64,000 nucleotides of DNA from Tiliqua scincoides (lineage: Eukaryota; Chordata; Lepidosauria; Squamata; Scincidae), in NCBI RefSeq assembly GCF_035046505.1, contig NC_089823.1, forward strand, positions 226,570,604 to 226,634,603. Direction: 5' to 3'. A program made the position numbers and the translations under genes. Below the pieces are notes generated by a model. That model had not been told where the DNA came from. It searched no databases and saw only the letters and a program-made list of their open reading frames with translations. Positions 55,420-64,000 of the stretch are shown piece after piece. Each line of letters begins with the position of its first letter. Within the stretch, counting starts at the first letter, position 1.

Positions 55420-55615
55420 TGAGGTAGACTGGACTGGGAAATTTATTTTTATTTGTTTAAAAGATTTATACTCCACCTTTCCTCTGCCAGAGCAAATGGC
55501 CAAGGTAGCAATGATGATTGACTGAAGGACGCCCCGCCTGGTAAAAGTCATGGCTGAATGAGGACTTGAATTGTGGCCCCAGTCTGACACGCTGGTCACT
55601 GCACCGGGTCTCAAG
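55420..55615 (-). mobile_element. tRNA-derived SINE, second family, reversed and diverged
   Basis: CACCCTGTGAGGTAGACTGG and GAGGACTTGAATTGTGGCC are reversed core and B-box words. Confidence 0.6.
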
Positions 55616-56471
55616 TTCCCATACCACAGGTGGCTTTGTGAAAGAGGGCTGATTTCACAGCGCAAGGGAGTCTGCTAGATGCACACTGGTGCTTGGAGTG
55701 ACAAAAACCATTATGTGGCGCAGAAACACCCCTTTGTAAATACGGGCACACTTGTTAAGGTGCAACAGCTGATCAGGGCAACGGTTATACAGTTCTGGCA
55801 TATCCAGTCTTGCTTATGACTACGGAACTGTCTGGGCCAAGGGCACTCTTTCCTGGCAGACTTCAAGCGCCAGCCCCTTTGTCTTTAGAATCTAGTATTG
55901 CTCAGGGTAGGGGAAACCCAAGCAGGGCAGTTGAAGGGGTGTCATGGAAAAAGGTCAGGGGTGGGGGAAAGCCCTCTGTGAATTCAGAACTAAGTGCAAA
56001 ACAAGATGTGATGGCAACAGACCCCCTGCCTGGAAAAAGATCTGCTCTATAGCAAGGATGATGGCTATGACAAAGATTAGTGAGTTTGCTAATTTACTGT
56101 GATTACTTTTTCTTTTCCTTTACATAATTTGGTTTAGCCTAACTGATGGGAGGCCAAGATTTATGTCTCAAATGCCCAATGTTCTTGAATGGTTGTAGAT
56201 GGTGACCTCAATGGTCTGCCCTGATTGGCTCTGAGACTGAACATCTGGTAGATTTGGCTAACAAAAAGATCCATATAGTACTTAGGAAACCTGCTAACTT
56301 TTCTTTAAGCTTTTAAAAAAGCCATTCTTCTCACAATGAGAAACTCCAAGTAGCCCCTTCCAATATTTCAAGACTGCAAGTAACATCCAGGAGAAAAACA
56401 GTGGTTTGTAAACTGAAATAGGAAGAGGTGGGGGTGTTTCCCACTATTCACCACCACCCTCTTTCTCACTT

Positions 56472-56690
56472 TAAGAAGGGACTGTGGCTCAGTTCTCCTG
56501 TACTGTATGTAGAATGTCCCAGGTTCAATCTCTGACATCTCCGGGAAGGTGTAGGAAAGATCCCTGCCTAATAACCTGGAGAGCTGGTTCCAGTTAGTGT
56601 AGGCAAGGCTGAGTTGGATGGGGCAGTTCTTTGAAGGCTGAGCTGGATGGGGTAGTTCCCTGACTCAGTATCAGGCAATTTCTTATGTTA
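56472..56690 (+). mobile_element. tRNA-derived SINE, third family, CR1-like tail
   Basis: GGGACTGTGGCTCAGTT is A-box-like and CCCAGGTTCAATCTCTG is B-box-like. The tail GACTCAGTATCAGGCAATTT and CTTATGTT resembles CR1-tailed SINEs. The segment GGCTGAG(T/C)TGGATGGGG is duplicated in tandem. Confidence 0.75.
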
Positions 56691-58060
56691 GTAGGTTTCT
56701 GCTACTGTCATGTCTGGTTACTACGAGTACTTCAGGTCATGTTGCTATTAGAATTTGCCCTGAAGTACAAGAAAGAGTGGCAGCCCTAGTGCTGTTGAAA
56801 TGCTGGGGCAAAATATGTCAGTGAAAAAACAAAAAGATAATTGTATTAATTTGCATTCATATGTTATCATGATGACTTTCACAGGGATTATTTTAAACAT
56901 TGGTTTCCTTGACAGGTCTTATCCGATCTTGTACAGGAACTTCCTACTTCCTTCTCCCCAGCATCACCATCACCAACTCCAAATCCACCCCCAAGACACA
57001 GGGGAAACTCTGGAACAAGAAGTGATATTGTATGGGGAGATGCTGACTGAGGGATTTGTTCCTGTTTTGTGAACGGAAGTGTTTGTGCAAAAGCAGGCTA
57101 GGAAGCAACCCAGTGGAAACTCATTCAGCTGGGTTTGATCACTGAAAGATAGCAGAGAAAGCAGTAGCAGTAAATGAATTGATGAGTTTTTTTTTTATTA
57201 TTATCACAAAGTGGTTTATATAGTAAAATAAATCGATTGGAGAAGAGACGCCAATAGGGCCCATGAGAGAGGCATGCAGGGGGTAATTTGTACCCAGGCC
57301 CAGGGTCGAAAAGGGGGCCCAGGAGCCAAAGGAGGGGGACTGGCAATTTCCTGGGATCTCAGAAAATGTATGCATATATTGTATAAAGCCTACATAATTC
57401 TACACACATATTTTGTGTAAGCCTACATAATTTTATATATTGTAATTCGCAGAAATGATGATCCAGCAGAGAAGGGAAGGGGCCCAAAAGAAACTTTGTA
57501 CCCCTGATAAAATTCCTCTTAGAGGTCATGGCCATGAACTGGAAAAGACACATTGTGGTCTTGGGGTCCATGCTGGGGTGAAGAGGGACAGTTGCTGCTA
57601 GCCCCTTTACTCCTGGCTGTCTTCTGTCGCAGCAGCAGTGATGGAAAAGGAAAGGCTGTAGTTTGCCTCTCCTTCTGCTGGTCTTCTCTAGTTCCATTTA
57701 AACTGGAATTGAGAAAGAGAGGACATATTGTACAGCTCAAAACATATCTTCACAGCAGCAAGAACTTACTGATGGTAAATGACTGGGAGGGATTTTTTCC
57801 CTTATGTGGCTGATAAGATGCTAGTTTAGTTTTCTGTCATTTCATTAATCCCCAGCCTACTTCTAGAAAAACGAAACCTTTCTGCCCAGTGATTGCTTCC
57901 CCTAACTAAAAACAAAAGTAAAACCAACCTATCAAGCCAGGAGAAGAAATTCAAAGTGACCTGACATTCCGCTTTGGGGAAAGTTTTACACCACCTTGCT
58001 GGTTGTGTTTTATACCACTTGGCTTTTCACTATGGTTCCTGTTAGGTTTCACATTATTAA

Positions 58061-58148
58061 GGCTGCAATCCTAGACACAGTTACCTGGGAGTAAGCCCCA
58101 CTGAATACCACAAAACCTATTTCTGAGTAAACATGCTTAGGGTTGCAT
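58061..58148. mobile_element. 90-bp MITE copy
   Basis: It starts GGCTGCAATCCTAGACACAG and ends CATGCTTAGGGTTGCATA, with GGGAGTAAGCCCCACTGAAT between. Confidence 0.75.
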
Positions 58149-59163
58149 ACCGGGTGAGGTTTGGTTGGAATCAGAAAGAGATGTTAGAGATATTAGAAGG
58201 AGTAATGTTTGCGTAACGACTTAGTAAACAGTGCGGAAATTCAGATTTCTGTTCCTGGTCACTATGGTCTGTGCTAATAATAGTCTTATTCAACTTCCTC
58301 CATGGATTTAATCCAACGCTTTCACTTACAGATTAGTCTCAGCACAGGAGAAGAAACACAACCTATCTGGAGTAATAGTAAACCAAAGCAACCCTATGCC
58401 TACATAATTGTATATATGTATGTAATTTATACCCCACTTCCCTGGAATTCAGAGCAGATTAGGCAAACATATAAAGCAACATCAATCAGTTTAAACAACA
58501 TAAAACCCTGAAATATAGGAACTTTATATTTAAAAACCCTTCACGTATAAAATGATAAAACAGCAACACTAGGCTAATAGGTCTTCAGATGGCACAAAAC
58601 CATTACATATTAAACACCTATTTTCACCTATTTTCAGCCCACAGCAGCATGGTTCAGCAGTAAAAAACAAAAAAACATTTTAGTCCATTTGCCTTTTGTT
58701 CTTTAAAACACTTTAATCCTCCCTTTCAACCACATGGTCCCCAGTGAATTGATTACTTTCAAACAAATATGCATATTACCAAGCCTGAAATAAAATAAAA
58801 ATGAAATTTTGAGATATTGAAGGAAGAATGAGATGACTTATATTTAGGCTGCCACTTGCTATTGCAACATTTAAAGGTGCAGGAACCCTCTTTGGGTCTA
58901 CAACTGAGGACTTTAGTTAAAAAGAAAGGGCATGTTGGTCACCCCCTAAGCTAGAGTCAAATACCTTAATGGAACAGGTGTCCCCTTAATTCCTAGCCTC
59001 ACATTTACTAAAATGGGTATGGGTCCTCACCAAATTACTTCAAACAGTTACTCTTTAAAGGGCATAATCCAAATATGGAGTGCATCCTCCAGGTAAGGAA
59101 ACTTTTGTTCCCTTACTGTGGGTAAGCCTTCTCTTCCCTAATGGGTTTTGGCAGAGAATTACT

Positions 59164-59251
59164 GCCCAATCCTATGCATGCCTACTCAGGCATAAGTCCC
59201 ATTAGAGTCAATGGGGCTTACTCCCAAGAAAGTGTGGATAGGATTGGGCTG
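59164..59251. mobile_element. 90-bp MITE copy
   Basis: It starts GCCCAATCCTATGCATGCCT and ends GTGTGGATAGGATTGGGCT. It is one of the best preserved copies. Confidence 0.82.
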
Positions 59252-59543
59252 TTAAGGAGAGTAAAGGAGAAGTAACAGGGATAGTAAGTAAAGGAAGTAA
59301 CAGGGTGTGCTGCCGCACACCAGTGCCACCTGGATCCAACCCCTTCCTCCCCATTCCACCTCCTGCCTCCCTCGCTGCCCATATTCTTTCCTATTCTTCT
59401 CCCTATCCACCCCATTCCTTCCACCACCTGCTCATGCAGCCAACTTGCTGGCAGTGGGTAGCTCCTCCATTGGTATGCACATGCAGCAACCAGCCATGCC
59501 CGCTGGTGTCCATGTTGTGCATGCTGTTGCAGTAGCACTTCTG

Positions 59544-60083
59544 CCAGACCTGCCGGCATCACCTAGCAGGACAAAGTTCCTAACAACACAGTCCTGGAAC
59601 GTGCTGGAATCCCTAGCATGTATGCACTGCTGAAACAGAGACGCCTGCGTTGGCTCAGTCATGTCGTGAGAATGGATGATGGCCGGATCCCAAAGGATCT
59701 CCTCTATGGAGAACTCGTGCAAGGAAAACGCCCTATAGGTAGACCACAGCTGCAATACATCTGCAAGAGGGATCTGAAGGCCTTAGGAGTGGACCTCAGC
59801 AAGTGGGGAACCCTGGCCTCTAAGCGGCCCGCTTGGAGGCAGTCTGTGCAGCATGGCCTTTTCCAGTTTGAAGAGACACTTGGCCAACAGTCTGAGGCAA
59901 AGAGGCAAAGAAGGAAGGCCCATAGCCAGGGAGACAGACCAGGGACAGACTGCACTTGCTCCTGGTGTGGAAGGGATTATCACTCTTGGATCAGCCTTTT
60001 CAGCCACACTAGACGCTATGCCAGAATCACCTGTCAGAGCGCGATACCATAGTCTTTCGAGACTGAAGGTTGCCAATACAAAA
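59544..60083 (+). mobile_element. 5'-truncated LINE, longest copy (540 bp)
   Basis: A perfect 10-bp TSD AGCACTTCTG flanks it (59534-59543 and 60084-60093). Translation gives D-K-V-P-N-N-T-V-L-E-R-A-G, then R-R-L-R-W-L-S-H-V-V-R-M-D-D-G-R-I-P, G-K-R-P-I-G-R-P-Q-L and the C2HC knuckle, ending S-A-I-P-stop at 60050-60052. The R-L-R-W..H-V.RM and GKR..GRP words are typical of the region after the RT domain in several LINE groups. One in-frame stop lies near its 5' end. Confidence 0.92.
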
Positions 60084-60395
60084 AGCACTTCTGTACTTGC
60101 TCCAGAGCATTCCACTGGTAGAATGCTTCACTGGGTTTGGGCTCTGAATCATTTCAAAGTGAAAATTAAAGTCAAGCTTATCTGATATGTTTGAGTGTTT
60201 GAAACTGTTCTGATCCTGCAATTCACTCTGTTGTTGCAAAATGTTCTTGCTGATCTGCAAATAATCAGCAGGTGGTAGCCTCCATAAACAAGATGAAGAA
60301 AGGAATATACAATATTGTGCCAAAACCTTCCAGGAAATGTAATTTCAGATCTGATAGCAACAAGGAGGCAGGAGGTAAACTGTTCTTTCACAGGA

Positions 60396-60541
60396 GGAGG
60401 GCGAAAGAGGGAGGGCACCAGGATGAGGTGTCTTGTTATCTGGTGTGCTCCCTGGGGCATTTGGTGGGCCACTGTGAGATACAGGAAGCTGGACTAGATG
60501 GGCCTATGGCCTGATCCAGTGGGACTGTTCTTATGTTCTTA
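60396..60541 (+). mobile_element. CR1 LINE 3' terminal fragment
   Basis: GAGGGCACCAGGATGAGG through GACTGTTCTTATGTTCTTA, the same terminus as at 43976. Confidence 0.85.
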
Positions 60542-60649
60542 GGAGGGAATAACCGCATAATGGGATATCTACTGGAAAAGACTGAGTTGCTGTCAGGGGG
60601 GTGAGACCCCTTGGAGGGGTGCAGTCCCCTCAGATATATTCTAGGCAAT

Positions 60650-61640
60650 CAAGATTCAAAACAGTTTGACAGGTTCAATTATTTGGTCCATACCAATGAG
60701 ATGAAGGTCAGTGGTGACAAATGTAAAGTCCTATCTGTTGGTGGACCTCAACAAGTGGGAAACCCTGGCCTCTGAGCGGCCCGCTTGGAGGCAGGCTGTG
60801 CAGCATGGCCTTTCCCAGTTTGAAGAGACACTTTGCCAACAGTCTGAGGCTAAGAGGCAAAGAAGGAAGGCCCATAGCCAGGGAGACAGACCAGGGACAG
60901 ACTGCACTTGCTCCCGGTGTGGAAGGGATTGTCACTCCCGGATTGGCCTTTTCAGCCACACTAGACGCTGTGCCAGAACCACCTTTCAGAGCGCGATACC
61001 ATAGTCTTTCGAGACTGAAGGTTGCCAATAATCTGTTGGTAAAAAAAATTAGAGGCACATACATGATGGGGAAAAGCTTATTTGGCAGCAGCAGGTGTAA
61101 AAAGGATCTAGGTATCCTAGTCAACCACAAGCTGACCGTGAGCCAGCAGGGTGATGCGGCTGCAAAAAAAGCGAATGTGATGCTAGGCTACATCAAGAGA
61201 GGCATTGAGTCCAGGCTGTGAGAAGTAATAATTCCACTCTGTTCTGCATTTGTCTGGGCACCACATTTTAAGGACATTGCCAAGTTGAAGCGGGTTTGAA
61301 GCAAGGCAACAAAGCTGGTGAAGGGTCTGGAAAAAAAGACCCATGAGAAATGATTGCCTGGAAAAGAGAAAACTAAGGGGAGATATGATAGCTGCCTTCA
61401 GATATCTGAAGAGCTGTGACATGGAAGAAGGAGGTGTTTCTATGTGGCTTTTGGTGTTTCCTGGAAGCAGCACTAGCTCAACCAATGGGTTGAAACAACA
61501 GAGAAGTAGATTTACGTTGGACACATGGAAGAATTTCCTTATTGTAAGAGCTGCCCAGCACTGGAACAGCTGCGCTCTCCTTCCTTGGAGGTTTTCAAAT
61601 GAAGGCTGGGTGGCCATCTGTTGAAACAGTTGTCTGTTTC
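60650..61640 (+). mobile_element. CR1 LINE ORF2 3' part with a nested LINE
   Basis: The left part reads N-E-M-K-V-S-G-D-K-C-K-V-L. After the nested LINE (60743-61030) the CR1 resumes toward its ORF2 end: K-K-D-L-G-I-L-V-N-H-K-L-T, then words such as TTGGACACATGGAAGAATTT and GCTGGGTGGCCATCTGTTG. The frame is interrupted and the 5' end is lost. Confidence 0.85.
60743..61030 (+). mobile_element. 5'-truncated LINE nested in a CR1 element
   Basis: This 288-bp insertion is bounded by a perfect 10-bp TSD ATCTGTTGGT (60733-60742 and 61031-61040). CR1 sequence resumes directly after it. It encodes the C2HC knuckle and stops at 61002-61004, 26 nt before its end. Confidence 0.93.
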
Positions 61641-62406
61641 AACACTAGCAGGGTATTAGACTGGATAACATTCCAACCCTAATATTCTACGACCCTGTGA
61701 CTTGTTGGCTCACCCAACCCCATGCACTCTTAGCTCACCCAACCAGTGAATTCATAGGGTTCTCAACATGAATTTCCCATTTGCTTTAATTCCTTGTTGG
61801 GGCATGAACCAAAATTGCTGTAGGTACAGTAGGCTAGTGTGAAATTGTGATGGGTGACATGTATATGACTCAAATCTCTGTGCATACTCTTGCAGAGACT
61901 CTTTGACACAAACAAAGGATCATCTCTTATTCATCACATGACAGGGCTGAGAAATTTAAAGAAAAGGTAGCTTTTTGACATGTGGTAATCAGGCTTTTCA
62001 GGAAGGTTCAACAAAGGACCTGGGTCACGCCCTCCCATTAAACTTATTTTTAAAACTGCAGTTCCTGTATTTTTCATGATGTGTGCCTGAGGTTGCTGGT
62101 GTATACCTAATTTGTGTTTATTATTAGAGCATGTATCTAGAAGGAGTGATTTGGGTGGCCGTATATCAGATGTTTTGTCTGCTTTTATAGTTAGTGCTGA
62201 ATGTTGGTGAAGGGAATGAGTGATTAGTAAGGAAGTTCTCTGGTTGAAATCTCACAACACAGCCCTGAACTCACTGGATGAAAGTCCCTATCACTCTGAG
62301 TCAGCCTCCCTTTGAAATTCAGAGATAGTAGGGCTGGCTTTGCTTACCAGCCCTTACTGAAGGGACTGCTACTATGTATATTTGAGCAGTTGGAGAAACA
62401 CTGGAT

Positions 62407-62712
62407 CAGGGACCTCAAACTCATTTCATACAGAGGGCTGAAGTTAGCATTCAGGTGCTGCCTGCTGAGGGCCGGAATTGACATCATTAGACAGAAAGTG
62501 ACATCATAAAGCAGAGGATGGCCAGAAAGAAAGCACTTCATGCTCACATAGAAACTCATTAGCTGCAAATGACAGAAGAGAAAATATGCAAATCTTGTCC
62601 ATATTTTCAATTATCCAGTTATCACACTGGAAGAGCCCACTTATAATGGGAACTGGATAAATTACTTCCAGGGGCCTCATTTGGCACTCCGGTCTCATGT
62701 TTGACTCCCTTG
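62407..62712. mobile_element. Non-autonomous hAT element, family D copy
   Basis: The ends are CAGGGACCTCAAACTC and CATGTTTGACTCCCTTG. The TSD cactggat/cactagat has one mismatch. The body shares the GCAAATGACAGAAGAGAAAA core with the other family D copies. Confidence 0.88.
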
Positions 62713-62936
62713 CACTAGATGCTATCCCTTGCCTTCCTGGTCCAGACCTTCCCCTGGGCCTAAATAGCTTGTGTAGGTCCAAGACAACCCATTGGAGGCC
62801 AGGCAGCATATGGCCAGGTAACAAACATTTTTACTTACCTCTCCCAGGTTGTCTGGTCCCCCCAATAACATACAGCACACTCTCCATCAGCAGCGCTGCA
62901 TGCTATGGTCTTGCAGGGAATAGGATTGGGCTCTTA

Positions 62937-63379
62937 CAGCCCAATCCTACTTGCCGATGTAGGGAGTCACAAACATGCCATAAAGCACATTTGCGGCACT
63001 GTGCAAGTAAGGAGTGCTGGCAAGAAGGCCTGCACCATCCCACCGGTGTTGAATCCCGACTAATGGCTATCGGTGAAGGTAAGGACTAATGGCAGAAGAA
63101 TGGGGGATGAAGGTGTAATGGGGTGAGGGAGAATGGGACGGGCGAAACAGAGTTGGGAGGAGGCAGGATTGGCAGAGGAGGCTTCCACCATATCCTAACC
63201 CCTTTCCCGGACCTGGAAGCCCTACGTAGGGCTTTTCCGACCAGCAATTTTGCTGGTACGGATCCAAGTAGCCCCATTGGTGAAGCTGGATAAGGGAACA
63301 AATGTTCCCCTACCCTGAGAAGATCTCCAGCCTGCTCAATCCCAATACTGGCTACAGCGTGGGCTGGATAGGATAGTCA
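62937..63379. repeat. Long MITE-like repeat, copy 3
   Basis: It starts CAGCCCAATCCTACTTGCCG and ends GGGCTGGATAGGATAG, i.e. inverted CCCAATCCTA-type ends. The inner part has CAAGTAGCCCCATTGG on the strand opposite to copies 1 and 2. Confidence 0.55.
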
Positions 63380-64000
63380 ATTAATGACGAAGGTGAAAGT
63401 TGAACCAAGGCTTTCACAACCCACTCTTTTATTCACCTCACTGCACTCACTTGTGGGCTGAGGCCCAGAACAAATCTACATTTTTCACAGCTGCAGTGCT
63501 CTATACTTTGAATGCAAAACCTACATAGGTTTCCTTTCCTTCTCCTATTCTGAATTCACAATGTATGTGGACGGCTGTGGAAAAGTGCTTCTTCTGCCCT
63601 GCTCACTTGCTTGCCACTCTGGACATGCTCTTGCAAGACACATGGATCTAAAGGATGATTCACTACAGTTGTGAACAACTTCCTGAATAACTCTAGCCTA
63701 TGCGCCTTAATGGTTTCAAATCACAAATTTGTGCTATTGCCTGGGCGGCTGTGCTAGATGAGGCAGAGAGGCATGCATGCCACGACATGGACTGACCTAC
63801 ATTTAGAAAGCCCTGTTTTGGAAATTTCATTACATCCTGCTGCCACAATGACCCAGTTAAGACAAAGAGTTTTGGAGATGGTTAGTCTGTTCTTGAATGG
63901 TATTGCATTTCAGTCAGGGTGGGATGATGTTAACCTTTGAGTTTGCAGAGAATTCTGTATGAAACTGGATGCTTAAGAAGTTTTGAGTGGTTTTTTTTTT

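Larger units (their letters stand above)
51296..64000. other. 5' flank of TNFSF10, no gene recognised
   Basis: The TNFSF10 promoter should lie just right of 51295; GC content and CpG frequency are raised to about 51480 and there is no visible TATA box. Beyond it are SINE, hAT, LINE and CR1 copies listed separately. I see nothing nameable in 52420-53080, 54630-55380, 55630-56460, 56700-58050, 58150-59060, 59255-59530, 60100-60380, 61640-62400 and 63390-64000. NCEH1, expected on this side from human gene order, is not seen. Confidence 0.65.

Noticed and set aside
1-64000. CRISPR arrays, operons, riboswitches or phage genes
   Set aside because: None seen. The introns, SINEs, CR1 elements and hAT elements show a vertebrate nuclear genome.

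Overview
The window looks like a sauropsid, most likely squamate (lizard or snake), nuclear genome. Two vertebrate genes with canonical introns sit in a background of CR1 LINE 3' ends, 5S-rRNA-derived and tRNA-derived SINEs, and many short non-autonomous DNA transposons, mostly hAT-like with 8-bp target-site duplications (TSDs). Nothing prokaryotic or viral-genome-like is present.

Both genes are on the minus strand. GHSR, the ghrelin receptor, has coding exon 2 at 7013-7320 and coding exon 1 at 15298-16060, split by an intron of about 8 kb. TNFSF10 (TRAIL) is complete in five coding exons: 51173-51295, 35123-35263, 34486-34531, 32639-32755 and 30407-30861. Exon phases join cleanly, giving predicted proteins of 356 and 293 residues. 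In human, GHSR and TNFSF10 are neighbours in the same orientation between FNDC3B and NCEH1, so the left flank should lead to FNDC3B and the right flank to NCEH1. Neither of those genes is visible here.

Layout: 1-7012 is the 3' flank of GHSR, with hAT-type elements, a near-perfect 181-bp hairpin and a CR1 reverse-transcriptase fragment. 7013-16060 is GHSR; its intron holds a possible solo LTR, a CR1 copy with a tandemly repeated 3' end, 5S SINEs and a foldback repeat. 16061-30406 is intergenic, with one strong CpG island (about 18.34-18.55 kb) between an inverted pair of MITEs, then two hAT elements stacked on one target site (24.36-25.06 kb). 30407-51295 is TNFSF10. 51296-64000 is its 5' flank, with a tandem array of palindromic units (53.4-54.05 kb) and young copies of a LINE at 59.5-61.0 kb.

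The most informative repeat result concerns a LINE of uncertain clade (five 3'-end pieces) and a SINE with a 5S rRNA head (four copies). They share the same tail of about 33 bases, and that tail already contains the LINE stop codon, so the LINE has only about 26 nt of 3' UTR. Several copies have perfect 9-11 bp TSDs, which points to recent activity. Nothing in the window looks like a wholly new multi-gene system; the novelty lies in repeat architecture and a few regulatory candidates around GHSR.
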